Part shown: positions 35,295 to 46,124 of the stretch, piece by piece
Position numbering within the stretch: position 1 is the first letter of the stretch
How the letters are laid out: each line of letters opens with the position of its first letter
Translations under genes and position numbers: made by a program
NCBI RefSeq assembly: GCF_000004195.4
Contig: NC_030680.2
Location: 2,048,964 to 2,112,963 of the forward strand
From: Xenopus tropicalis
Taxonomy: Eukaryota > Chordata > Amphibia > Anura > Pipidae
DNA length: 64,000 nt
Direction of reading: 5' to 3'
Notes under the pieces: generated by a model
The model's input: only the letters and a program-made list of their open reading frames with translations
Told to the model about the DNA's origin: nothing
The model's database searches: none

Positions 35295-36281
35295 ATGAGT
35301 GGTAGCAACATTGAAGGTCTGACACAGTGCACAGCCTGCCACATGTATGCAGTTGTGGAACAACAGTTCCAAAGTGCATACCTCTGTTGTGGATGTGAGC
35401 GAATTGCCACTTTAGAGGCTCGCGTTAGAGTCCTAGAGGAACACGTCGCAACACTGCGTTCAATCAACAATCTTGAGAGGGGTCTCTTGTTAACTGAACA
35501 AGAACTAGTGGGGTCAGATAGTAGGGGGGGAGGGGAGCAGCAAAAGGATGATAGGGCAGTAAGCTGGGTGACAGTTAGAAAATCTAGTGTGGGGAAAAGG
35601 AAAAGGGAGGCTGCTCCAGGGTTTGCGCATCCCAACAGATTTGCCAGATTGTGTGAAGAAGATGGGAGTGTGAACTCTGGATTGGCGGTTCTAGGTGAGG
35701 CTGATCTCTCTAACAGCCGGGAGACCAGTTTCACTAGTAGTGGTGGGGAGGAGAGCAGAGCTAGGCCTAAACAGATGGTGGTTATAGGGGATTCGATCAT
35801 TAGGAAAGTGGACAGGGTAATCTGTCAAGCGGATCGCTTCAACCGGACAGTTTGCTGTCTTCCTGGTGCCAGGGTTCGGCATGTGGTTGATCGGGTTGAC
35901 ACATTATTGGGAGGGGCTGGGCAAGACCCGGCTGTCTTGGTACATATCGGTACTAACGACAAAATGAACGGTAGGTGGGGGACTTTAAAGAGTGAGTTCA
36001 GGGATCTAGGCTCTAAGATTAGGCAAAGGTCCTCCAATGTCATTTTTTCGGAAATTTTGCCGGTGCCGCGTGCAAGTTTAGGGAGACAGCGGGAGCTTAG
36101 GGAGCTAAATGCGTGGCTAAAGTCTTGGTGTAGGAAGGAAGGGTTTGGGTTCCTAGAGCACTGGGCTGACTTTTCCTTGGGGTACAATCTATACAGCCCT
36201 GACGGATTGCACCTCAATGGAAGGGGGTCTGCTGTGCTAGGGGAGAGAATGGTTAAGAGGTTGGAGGAGTGTTTAAACTAG
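35295..36281 (+). CDS. CR1 ORF1 protein with an SGNH/GDSL esterase domain
   Basis: 328 codons from ATG to TAG, intact. N-terminus: a Cys cluster (C12, C15, C31, C32, C34) suggesting a zinc-binding motif, then a coiled coil (about 37-60, IATLEARVRVLEEHVATL), a basic stretch (KRKR at 101-104), and an SGNH hydrolase fold with GDS (165-167), GTND (219-222) and DGLH (303-306), giving Ser, Asn and Asp-His catalytic positions. CR1 ORF1 proteins of this type bind RNA and carry an esterase of uncertain role in retrotransposition. Overlaps the ORF2 frame by 13 bp. Confidence 0.9.
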   Translation: MSGSNIEGLTQCTACHMYAVVEQQFQSAYLCCGCERIATLEARVRVLEEHVATLRSINNLERGLLLTEQELVGSDSRGGGEQQKDDRAVSWVTVRKSSVGKRKREAAPGFAHPNRFARLCEEDGSVNSGLAVLGEADLSNSRETSFTSSGGEESRARPKQMVVIGDSIIRKVDRVICQADRFNRTVCCLPGARVRHVVDRVDTLLGGAGQDPAVLVHIGTNDKMNGRWGTLKSEFRDLGSKIRQRSSNVIFSEILPVPRASLGRQRELRELNAWLKSWCRKEGFGFLEHWADFSLGYNLYSPDGLHLNGRGSAVLGERMVKRLEECLN

Positions 36282-38758
36282 ACAAGGGGGGGGTGGGTGA
36301 GCTAGAATTCCATGGGAAAATTAGTGTAGACGGGGTAGGGGGACTAGCAAAGGGTTGTGGGGGAGGAGTGAGGGGGGCATATAGTTTATCAGATAAGGAG
36401 CTTCCGTTACAAGGAAAGCAGTCTCATAATTGCCTTAGCTCTAATTCTCCCTTAGCTAATGTAAACATCAGAGGGAGAAGTAATAATCTCCGCTGCATGC
36501 TGGCTAATGCGCGTAGCTTGTCGGGTAAATTAGGGGAGCTGCAGGCTATTGCATGTATTGAAAATTATGATTTAATAGGTATCACTGAGACCTGGTGGGA
36601 TGATAAATGCGACTGGGCTGTGAATTTAAATGGTTATACACTTTTTAGGAGGGACAGAGAGATTAAAAAGGGTGGAGGGGTTTGTCTTTACGTAAAGTCA
36701 GACTTAAAGCCATGTAATAAAGACATTACCAATGAAAACGTCGAATCTCTTTGGGTAGAAATTTCAGTAGGGCTGAAGGTCACAAAGAAAATGATCATTG
36801 GTGTATGTTATAAACCACCCCGTATAGATGAGGGGGATGAGGCCCAGCTATTGTTGCAAATGGAGGAGGCTTCAAAACTGGGTCAAGTTGTTGTTATGGG
36901 GGACTTTAATTATCCGGACATTGACTGGAGTAATGGGGTGGCTAAGTCAGAAAAAGCTAGTAGGTTTGTAAATATGCTAAATGACAACTTTTTATTTCAG
37001 GCAGTTCAAGAACCCACTAGGAATGACGCTATTTTGGACCTGGTGATTTCTAATAATAATGAACTTATCTCTAACATTTGTGTGGGTGAGCATTTGGGGA
37101 ACAGTGATCACAACATGGTCTCCTTTGAGATAATGCTGCAGAGACAGCGCTATAAGGGAGTAACTAAAACACTCAATTTTAGACGTGCAGACTTTGCCAG
37201 TATAAGGGCATCTCTGCAATGTGTCAACTGGGAAAGGCTTTTCATGGGGTTAGACACAGAAGGAAAATGGAACATCTTTAAAACATTGCTTTGTAGGTAT
37301 ACACAACAGTATATTCCCCTTGTAAGCAAGGAGAGGCATCGCAAAGCAAAACCTTTATGGCTGAATAAAAGTGTTATTGTCGAGGTTGGTAAGAAAAAAC
37401 GTGCTTTTAGGGCATTCAAGTTAGCTGGGACAGCTGGGGCTTTCATCAGGTACAAGGAAGCAAATAAAGCATGCAAAAAAGCTATCAGGCAAGCTAAAAT
37501 AGAGATGGAAAGGGATATTGCTGCTAGGAGTAAAAAGAATCCAAAATTATTTTTTAATTATGTGAATAGTAAAAAAATGAAGCAAGAAGGGGTGGGAACT
37601 TTATTATCACGGGGGGGTACGTTGGTTGATGAAAACGGGGAAAAAGCTGAAAATTTGAACTCTTATTTTTCATCTGTCTATACATCTGAGGAGCCAGATA
37701 ATGAAGGCTTCCCTTGTAATATGCCCAGTTCTAGTAATTTAGCTACTGACGCATGGGTCACTCGGGAGGAAATTCAAAAGAGACTTGAACATGTAAAGGT
37801 AAACAAAGGTCCAGGGCCGGATGGGATTCATCCCAGGGTATTAAATGAGCTGAGCGCTGTGATTGCCAAACCTCTTCACTTAATTTTTCAGGATTCATTG
37901 AGGTCTGGCATGGTGCCAAGAGACTGGCGGATTGCTAATGTGGTGCCGTTATTTAAAAAGGGATCCCGTTCTCAGCCTGAAAACTATAGGCCTGTTAGTC
38001 TGACATCAGTAGTAGGAAAACTTTTGGAAGGGGTAATAAGGGATAGGGTACTTGAATACATTGCAGTTCACAATACTATTAGTTTGTGCCAGCATGGTTT
38101 TATGCGTAACAGATCTTGCCAGACTAATTTAGTTGCCTTTTATGAGGAGGTGAGTAGGAACCTTGATGCTGGAATGGCAGTTGATGTCATCTACTTGGAC
38201 TTTGCTAAAGCGTTTGATACAGTACCTCACAGAAGGTTAATGATCAAATTAAGGAATATTGGCCTAGAACATAATATTTGTAATTGGATAGAGAACTGGC
38301 TGAAGGATAGAGTACAAAGAGTGGTTGTAAATGGAACATTTTCTAATTGGACCAGTGTGGTTAGTGGAGTACCGCAGGGGTCAGTCCTTGGGCCTTTGCT
38401 GTTTAACTTGTTTATTAATGACCTGGAGGTGGGCATAGACAGTATTGTTTCTATTTTTGCTGATGACACTAAATTGTGCAAAACTATAAGTTCCATGCAG
38501 GATGCTGCCGCTTTGCAGAGCGATTTGACAAAATTAGATAACTGGGCAGCAAACTGGAAAATGAGGTTCAATGTTGATAAGTGCAAAGTTATGCACTTTG
38601 GTAGAAATAATATAAACGCAAACTATCTACTGAATGGTAGTGTGTTGGGGGTTTCCTTAATGGAGAAGGATCTAGGGGTTTTGTTGATAACAAGTTGTCT
38701 AATTCCAGGCAGTGTTATTCTGTGGCTACTACAGCAAATAAAGTGCTGTCTTGTATAA
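36269..38758 (+). pseudogene. CR1 ORF2: endonuclease and reverse transcriptase, one frameshift
   Basis: The frame opens upstream and overlaps the ORF1 stop; no ATG marks its start (first marker codon is GTG). The APE endonuclease runs about residues 70-290: LRCMLANARSL, ITETWW, MGDFNYPDIDW, NSDHNMVSFEI. The RT runs about 500-770: [54 protein letters not shown], and FADDTKL with both catalytic Asp residues. The frame is lost near 38680, consistent with loss of one base, after which the true C-terminus continues in another frame. Otherwise all catalytic motifs are kept. Confidence 0.9.
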
Positions 38759-39291
38759 AAAAGGGCATTGACTCAAGGGATGAGAACATAATTTTGCCCC
38801 TTTATAGGTCCCTGGTAAGGCCTCACCTTGAGTATGCAGTGCAGTTTTGGGCTCCAGTCCTTAAGAAGGATATTAATGAGCTGGAGAGAGTGCAGAGACG
38901 TGCAACTAAACTGGTTAAGGGGATGGAAGATTTAAACTATGAGGTTAGACTGTCGAGGTTGGGGTTGTTTTCTCTGGAAAAGAGGCGCTTGCGAGGGGAC
39001 ATGATTACTCTGTACAAGTACATTAGAGGGGATTATAGGCAGTTGGGGGATGTTCTTTTTTCCCATAAAAACAATCAACGCACCAGAGGTCACCCCTTTA
39101 GATTAGAGGAACGGAGCTTCCATTTGAAGCAGCGTAGGTGGTTTTTCACGGTGAGGGCAGTGAGGTTATGGAATGCCCTTCCTAGTGATGTGGTAATGGC
39201 AGATTCTGTTAATGCCTTTAAGAGGGGCCTGGATGAGTTCTTGATCAATCAGAATATCCAAGGCTATTGTGATACTAATATCTACAGTTAG
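38695..39291 (+). pseudogene. C-terminal part of CR1 ORF2 after the frameshift
   Basis: The frame carries LPLYRSLVRPHLEYAVQFW, ERVQRRATKLV, RLRGDMITLYKYI and RAVRLWNALPSDVV, the conserved thumb and C-terminal region of CR1 proteins. It ends in a stop at 39289-39291. It is the continuation of the 36269 frame, displaced by the shift near 38680. Confidence 0.9.
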
Positions 39292-39784
39292 TACTAGTGG
39301 TTGTATTTATAGTTTATGTATGTGAGTATAGATTGGTAGGTGTGGGTTAGGTGTGCTGGGTTTACTTGGATGGGTTGAACTTGATGGACACAGGTCTTTT
39401 TTCAACCCTATGTAACTATGTAACTATGTAACTATGTCAGTTCCTCCCATCATGCCATTCATGTTCCTGCTTTCTATGTGGGAGGAGATGCTCCAGGGGT
39501 TGGGAAAGCATATTTCTTTTTACCTCCAACGTTTGTTAACCCACCACAAATAAAGAACCTTTTGTGGATTCCAAGTGTCTGGTGAGTTCTGCTATCTGGC
39601 ACAGATTGCCCACAGTGGTTGTGCCCAGCTCCATACAGGCCCAGGGAGAGGGGTCTCAGGGGAAACTCAGCCATTATCACAGCAATTGGAGTCAGAATAG
39701 ATACATTCATATTCCCCTGTTTTGTGCTGAAATTCACTCCATAAGCTGGGCTGGGGCAACGGCTCCAGGTACAGGGAAAGTCTG

Positions 39785-39980
39785 ATTTATTATTTATTTC
39801 CTGATTTTTATATTGTTCCTTTACAGAGATTTTGGGGTGTGGGAGGCCACTGAAGCAACCCACAAAAAAACACAGAGGGAATACAAACTCCTTGCAGATA
39901 GTGCACAGGATGGGATTGAACTCAGGACCCCAGTGCTACAAGGCAGGAGTGCTACCCACTGAGCCACTGTGCTGCCCACT
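39785..39980 (-). mobile_element. tRNA-derived SINE-like element
   Basis: Minus strand shows an A-box-like 'tggctcagtgggtagcac' and a B-box-like 'gagttcaatccca' about 35 bp further, then 'aggagtttgtattccctctg', the arrangement of a vertebrate tRNA-head repeat. The 3' end is unclear, so the right size is approximate. Lies about 200 bp upstream of the last aerolysin exon. Confidence 0.6.
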
Positions 39981-40185
39981 GAAGCCAACATAGGGGCTGA
40001 TTCTCAGGCAGCTTTTATCCTACCAGGCAGGTAGGGGTGTGACTGCACTTGGGCCCCGCCCCTTTAGGGGGCCATGAGTCCTACCCCAACCCACCCGTAA
40101 TTACACCGGTCTGCATATCTGTGTTGCAAGTTCAAAATCAATATAAATAACTTCACTTTTTATTTTTGTCCTTTATTTTTTGTAG

Positions 40186-40467
40186 GTGACTTTATCGCTA
40201 CAAGAACCTGTTGCGGTTGGAAGTGGGAAGACTGTACGTGTGGGGGCGTCGGTCCAGAAAGCCAAAGTGCGAGTTCCCTACAGGGTCCGGCTCCTCACAG
40301 CCCAAGGCCGCACTGTAACCATTGGGGGCAGCTGGGAAGGGACCACCTTCTATAATCTGAGGGCGGTACCAAGAGAAGCCCGGGGCAGGAGGAAAGACAT
40401 TTGTAGAGAGGAGAGCTGCTTTTCAAGGTTCAGGGGGGAAAGTGACAGCTCCATTGAAGTTGAATAA
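40186..40467 (+). CDS. Final aerolysin-like exon of the Ig-tachylectin-aerolysin gene
   Basis: Acceptor after 'tttattttttgtag'; phase 0, matching the donor at 13543. The 93-codon exon runs VTLSLQEPVAVGSGKTVRV, then KAKVRVPYRVRLLT, TIGGSWEGTTFYNLRAVP, and ends in a basic, Ser/Glu-rich tail before TAA. 'PVAVGSGKTVRV' and 'VPYRVRLL' match the conserved returning strands of natterin-like aerolysin domains (typically P-x-G-K-x-V-x-V...VPF/Y). With 13360-13543 and the end of 11942-12794 it would form a domain of about 190 residues, usual for the family. The 26.6-kb distance is the weak point; splice phase and family fit support it. Confidence 0.7.
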   Translation: MTLSLQEPVAVGSGKTVRVGASVQKAKVRVPYRVRLLTAQGRTVTIGGSWEGTTFYNLRAVPREARGRRKDICREESCFSRFRGESDSSIEVE

Positions 40468-41251
40468 CAGGAGATTGCTCAGAAAGTGACAGTTTCACTA
40501 ATGAGATTCACGCAAACGTAGGCTGAGAAGGTGCAAAAATAAGGGTCCTATAATGGCATCAAGACATGGGGGGAATTCACAAAAGTGTTGGTTGCCAAAT
40601 TGCCATAAGCACGACAAAATCCCCAAAATGTGTAGGATTCGACGTAATGGTGCCGAATTTTAAAAATGTCACACACAGTAAAAAAATTGTTGTTATTGTG
40701 CTATGAAAGTGTCATTTGTGCTCCAAAAAATGTCTAATTGCAGACTTAAGCCAAATTAACCTATTGATATCATTTTCAATATGGCAGATACATTTTGCCA
40801 TAAAAAAAGTCAGTAAAAATGTTGTGGGTGGGGCTAATTCTCAAAAAGGTCCTACACAATAGCCACGCCCACTTTCTAATTCTGGTAGAGGTGGAAAAAT
40901 GAAGGAAAACTCTTCTGCTAATAAGTCGGTGGCACAAACAACATTTTTATAACATATTTTATATATGCCTATTTTGCCCCTTCAGACTGGGTTTGCATTT
41001 TATCTGCCCATCAATGGCCCCCCATTAGGACTGCCTCCCCATCGAGCAGGGGCAATTGATATTGTCCTTTCCTGACAAGCCAATTGTTGGCCCGAGGGCA
41101 AAATTACAAATTGGATTGACCCAGTTGGCAGGTGGGAAAAATCTTGGTTTAAAAGGGGGCAGGTTTACTGAGCTGTCAGTCATGCTGGAGCCCTGGTATG
41201 AGGAGGAGCAGTTCATGATGTCTTTTCCACCCCCCCTTATTATTGTATTGG
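40468..41251 (+). other. Presumed 3' UTR and flank of the Ig-tachylectin-aerolysin gene
   Basis: No further exon is supported. A short frame at 41056-41256 shows no known domain and shares a 'gacaagcc.att' block with 57570-57600 that looks like a dispersed repeat. Confidence 0.4.
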
Positions 41252-41264
41252 AATAAATAAAACA
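41252..41264 (+). terminator. Candidate polyadenylation signal
   Basis: 'aataaataaaac' about 785 bp after the stop codon at 40467. It is the first strong AATAAA I noticed downstream on this strand. Confidence 0.4.
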
Positions 41265-41732
41265 TTTGAATGCCCCATGCCCTTGTGGCTGAATGGAAGC
41301 AACTCCCAGCAACAATGTTCCCCAACCTTTATACTTGTGAGCGGCACTCTGAAGTCAAAAGTGTTAGTGAGCCACTCAAGCATTAAAAAAGTTCCTTTGG
41401 GGGAGCCAAATAAGCACTGTGATTGGCTATTGGGTAGCCCCATGTGACTGCTGGCCTGCAGGAGGCTCTGCTTGGGCTACAACTGTATCCCTGGGCTTCC
41501 AAACCTTGCCTCCAAGCCTACATTGAGGCCACTGGGAGCAACATCCAAAGGGGGGGTGAGCAACTTCTATGGAGGATAATGGGGGAACCTATTACTGTAT
41601 CATATCCCACAGATCCCTGGGAGACTCTCTGGTTCTAGATTTTATTCTTTTATTCTCCCTGTAAAGGGTAAATACTGCTGTAAGGTTTCATTAAATTGGT
41701 GTAAACACTGCTTGCTTGGCTTTAATTCATGG
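41265..41732. other. Intergenic, nothing recognised
   Basis: No feature supported between the candidate polyadenylation signal and the piggyBac-like element. Confidence 0.4.
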
Positions 41733-41898
41733 TTAACCCTTTTAGTGCCATAGGACATAGATCCTACGTCCTAGGCACTAAAGGACCAAAGTGCCATAGA
41801 ACGTAGAATCTACGTCCAATGGCACTATGGGGTTTACAAGCGCTGCGCTCGCTTTTAAAGCAGCGCAGCGCTTGTAAACCCCTCAGATCCCCCTAGGC

Positions 41899-42871
41899 CA
41901 GTGCTGTCCAACTTCTGTTGTACCGAGGGCCGGAATTTTTCCGACCTATGTGGTGGAGGGCCGATAATGGAAGCCAGTTTTGACTACTCCCCTTTTTGAA
42001 ACTGCACCCACTTGAAACCACACCCATGTTATTACATGACCATAACCGTATTAATGGTTGTAGTACAGCAAAAACCTGCCATACTCTGCCTTCCCTACCC
42101 TGCCTGTGTGTGCCATACTCTGCCTTCCCTACCCTGCCTGTGTGTGCCATACTCTGCCTGCCCTACCCTGCCTGTGTGCCATACTTGGCTGGTTTGTGCC
42201 ATACTTTGCCTGCCCTACCCTGCCTGTGTGTGCCATACTCTGCCTGCCCTACCCTGCCTGTGTGTGCCATACTCTGCCTTCCCTACCCTGCCTACATGTG
42301 CCATACTTTCACTGTGTTTGCCATTCTTGGCTGGTTTGTGCCATACTGGGCCTGTGTGTGCCATACTCTGCCTTCCCTACCCTGCCTGTGTGTGCCATAC
42401 TCTGCTTGCCCTATGATGCCTGTGTGTATGGCACACACAGGCAGCCTACAGTGACAAAATGCTGGCACTGCTCTTACAGTCTGCACAATAACTATATATT
42501 AAAAAACTTTTTAATTGCAGTACCACCTCAGTATATGTTCTTTTTGTAGTATGCAGGGATTATTTGTGGGTTTCTACTGCTCCTGAGGTGTGAACAGGGG
42601 AACAATGGGGGTGATTACAGCCTGAGCCTGAGGTGTGAACACTGCAGGGGGGAACAATGCAGAGATTAAAAGGTGTGAACAACACAGGGGATTACATATT
42701 TAAACAATACAGCCTGATTACAGCCTGAATCTGAGGTGAGAACCATGCAGGGGGGCAGTTAATCTCAGTACTGATACCATTTAATGCTTACTCAAAGGTA
42801 AGCCATCAAAGCAGCCAGACAGGTGGGGGGCCACACAGAGGGGGCCGCGGGCCACCAGTTGGACAGCACTG
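41899..42871. mobile_element. Complete hAT-type MITE nested in the piggyBac-like element
   Basis: Ends 'cagtgctgtccaact' and 'agttggacagcactg' are inverted; both flanks carry the exact 8-bp duplication 'ccctaggc' (41891-41898, 42872-42879), diagnostic of hAT transposition. The inside has the 34-bp minisatellite (42080-42440) with an orientation switch at about 42425. It is the intact relative of the huge element at 1576-9118. Confidence 0.9.
42080..42440. repeat. Short version of the 34-bp minisatellite
   Basis: About 10 irregular units with 'gcctgtgtgtgccatactc', ending in a small palindrome at 42418-42447 where the orientation flips. It probably resembles the state before expansion at 1.7-8.7 kb. 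Confidence 0.9.
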
Positions 42872-43164
42872 CCCTAGGCAATGAGCAATACTAAACATAC
42901 TCACCGATCCGGGTCCCCCAGCCGCACCGATCGTTGCTCCAGCCAATGACAGCAGTGGACACGCATTGATGACGTGTCCACTGCTGTCCCTTTAAAAGTT
43001 GCCGCCTACTATCGGCTCCTCATTCCTGCTGCGCACGTTGGACCGGATGGAGCTCCCCTGCTGCCTTCCTGCTGGATTGATTGCCCCTGATTGTCTGCCT
43101 GCCTTGGGTAAGCTGAACTACAACTCTCTACCACTGTTTATTTTGCTTATTTCTATCTCAACTG

Positions 43165-43365
43165 TCTAAAATTTTTTTTTTTTTTCCATTTTTTCTTCTA
43201 TCTTTGTCATTATTACACTTTTGGACACATACACACTTATTTACAACTTTCCCAAGCACACACATACACTTACACACACACTTACACTTTTTTTTTTTTT
43301 TTTTTTTTTTTTCTTTCTTTTCTTTTCTTTCTTTTCTTTCTTTGGCAGTCTTTTTTTTTTACTAA
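43165..43365. repeat. T-rich microsatellites
   Basis: A poly-T tract, then an 'acacttacac' run and 'tttctttctttt' blocks between about 43165 and 43360. Confidence 0.85.
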
Positions 43366-43895
43366 AACTTTATTTCTGATCTTGCTCTATAATTATCTGA
43401 TTTATTTGGTTGCATTTTAGTGTTTTTTTGGCATTTTCATAATTGATTTCTGTTTTTGAATTATTCTATTGCACTAACTTTTTTTATTGCTATTGGGTGC
43501 TGAATTTGCAGTGACGTTGGTGGATCCAGGGCTCTGACCACTGATTTCATTGCAATTATTGTTCTTCTGTTGGTTTAGGTGGTTTTATTGGATTTTACTG
43601 ATTTTATGGTGTTTTATCTTTGCATTGTTCTTTATTGTGTGTTTAGTGCCCCCAAAAAGGTTGCTTTTGCAGTGACATTGGTGGATCCAGGGCTCTGACC
43701 ACTGACTTCATTGCAATAATTGTTCTTTGATTGCTTTTAGTGGTTTTATTCCATTTTAACTTCATTTGATTTCAGTTGTTCTAGAAAGGTCCAGAGGTGC
43801 TAAGATTGTTCTGGTAGTTTCTATTGCCAAGGGTTAGGCTGATGCCACACATGGCGTAGGGCTGATTTTTTCAGCAAGTGGAAAAACGCTTGCCG

Positions 43896-44105
43896 AAAAT
43901 TCAGCCCTATGCCTGCTACTTGTGCCTGCACCCCAATGAATGGAATACGCTCGGGTGCAGGCACATGTAGCCGATATACGCATGAAAACGCGAGACTTTG
44001 CATTCTCACGCGTTTTCATGCGTATATCGGCTACATGTGCCTGCACCCGAGCGTATCCCATTCATTGGGGTGCAGGCACAAGTAGCAGGCGTAGGGCTGA
44101 ATTTT
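43896..44105. repeat. Long inverted repeat inside the piggyBac-like element
   Basis: Arms of about 95-100 bp (43896-43992, 44002-44105) are near-perfect reverse complements, with a short centre at about 43993-44001. Each arm has 'gcctgcac' and 'gtagggctgaat' blocks. It may be a nested fold-back MITE; its outer ends 'gccacacatggcgtagggct' and similar are not symmetric. Confidence 0.85.
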
Positions 44106-44159
44106 CCCATGCAGGCAAAAAAAAAGGGGTGCATAGAGTGCAGCCCCAATATTATGCAT

Positions 44160-45450
44160 TTTCAGGTTTGGCGGCCATGTACTTATGTGCAACCAGACAT
44201 AGGTATCATTTTATTCAGGGGAACTTGCAGATTGATGGTTAGTAAGTTTTTGGTAGTTGCCATGGAGATTTTGGGGAGAAATCTAGGTTTGTATCTGGTT
44301 TTTCCTTGATTTCTGACCAAAGCGCTGACTTCTGCAAGGGACTGCGGCCACAATTTTCCATGTAGAAAGAGGAGAGTGGCGTCTCTGAATAGCTGAAGGT
44401 GTGCACTTTTCAGAAATATATAGTTTGTGGGGGTTATTTCACAGGTTATGGGTGTGTTTAGACTAAATAACTGCAGGTAGAGCACATAGAGCACAGCCCC
44501 CCCCCCTTATGCATTGCCCCTGTTTGGGGGCATTTGGTGGCCACGTCTTTATGTGCACCCATACATATGGGGTATCGTTTTATTTAGGGGAACTTGCAAA
44601 TTGAGGTTTAGTAAGTTTTTGGTAGTTGCCATGGAGATTTTGGGGAGAAATCTAGTTTTTTTATCTGGTTTTTCCTTGATTTCTGACCAAAATCTAGGTT
44701 TGTATCTGGTTTTTCCTTGATTTCTGACCAAAGCACTGACTTCTGCAAGGAACTGCGGCCACAATTTTCCATGTAGAAAGAGAAGAATGGTGTCTCTGAA
44801 TAGCTGAAGGTGTGCACTTTTCGTAAATATATAGATTGTGGGGGTTATTTCACAGGTAGGAGGGGTTAACACTGAAAAACTGCAGGTAGTGCACATAGAG
44901 CGCAGCCCCCAAAATTTCAACTGAAATTGCCCTTGTGCATTGCCCCTGTTTTGGGGCATTTGGTGGCCACGTCTTTATGTGTACCCATACATATGGGGTA
45001 TCGTTTTATTCAGGGGAACTTGCAGATTGATGTTTAGTAAGTTTTTGGTAGTTGCCATGGAGATTTTGGGGAGAAATCTAGGTTTGTATCTGTTTTTTTC
45101 CTTGATTTCTGACCAAAGCGCTGACTTCTGCAAGGGACTGCAGCCACAAATTTCCATGTAGAAAGAGAAGAGTGGTGTCTCTGAATAGCTGAAGGTGTGC
45201 ACTTTTCAGAAATATATAGTTTGTGGGGGTTATTTCACAGGTAGGGGGGGTTAACACTGAAAAACTGCAGGAAGTGCACATAGAGAGCAGCCCCCACATT
45301 TTTAGCTGTAATTGCCTTTATGCATTGCCCCTGCTTTGGAGTGTTTGGTGCCCATGTCTTTATGTGCACCCATACATATGGGGCATCATTTTATTCAGGA
45401 GAAGTTTGTCTTTCAAATTTGCCTTTGTTAGAAAATTTTTATGAGATTTT
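44160..45450. repeat. Four diverged tandem segments of about 380-425 bp
   Basis: A block with 'catttggtggccacgtctt' followed by 'ttttattcaggggaacttgc' recurs near 44170, 44548, 44971 and 45358. Copies differ by indels and the last is truncated. Non-coding. Confidence 0.85.
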
Positions 45451-46124
45451 TTTTTGTCAAATCCACATTTGATCATGCGTCCAAGTTTACGTTTTAGAAA
45501 AAAAAAATGTCATAAAAAGTTCCAAATTTCACAATGCACTGACAAAAGGTATTTGGCTTTTGAGTGAAAACTACATTGCACCTAGAAACCTGAAGGTCTG
45601 TAGTTTCTAAAGATACCGAACATGAGGGGATATTTTAGATTTACATATAAGTTATGCTGCATCAACTGTTACAAGCGCTTTTCTGCTTTGTTCTGGTGTG
45701 ATATTGTACTAAGTATTGCCTTAGTTTGGGGGTTACTTCTGGACAGGAACTGTGGGGTACCACCACATATTTGGTATCGTTGGACTTGGGAGTATCAGGG
45801 CTTTTACAAACAATAAAAAAAAGTGTGTAAAATTAACTTTTCTATGGAAAAAAACTCAAAATATACAGAAATTTTTCATAATTTTATTTTTTTTTACATA
45901 TTTCACCCAAAATACACATCATATCTCCGGAAAAGTTAAAAAATTTGGTATGTATGTCGAAGCCCAATTAGTGACGAAAAAAATGATATATAATTTCCCT
46001 AGTTTCATGGAGGTTTTCCTACCAAAAAACATTGTTAAAGTGAATGAGTACAAAATGCTTAAAAAACGTCTGGCACTGGGGGGAACCGAAATGACGAATT
46101 CGGCTGGCACTTAAAGGGTTAACT

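Larger units (their letters stand above)
34244..39437 (+). mobile_element. Near full-length CR1-clade LINE
   Basis: About 5.2 kb: three 5' monomers, ORF1 (35295-36281), ORF2 (36269-38758 with its C-terminus continuing at 38695-39291), then a 3' UTR ending in 'ctatgtaactatgtaactat', the short-repeat tail typical of CR1. Only one frameshift was found in ORF2. This is the youngest-looking retroelement in the window. Confidence 0.9.
41737..46118. mobile_element. piggyBac-like non-autonomous element, about 4.4 kb
   Basis: Flanked by TTAA (41733-41736 and 46119-46122), the piggyBac target. Ends are 'cccttttagtgcca' and its inverted partner 'tggcacttaaaggg'. Near the left end a hairpin (41829-41882) has arms of about 24 bp ('ggggtttacaagcgctgcgc' and its reverse complement). 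The interior holds a nested hAT element, a long inverted repeat and four 380-425-bp tandem segments. No transposase frame was found. Confidence 0.75.

Noticed and set aside
43834..44309. Overlapping short ORFs with RxxCACTRAY-like residues on both strands
   Set aside because: They come from the two arms of an inverted repeat in a transposon.
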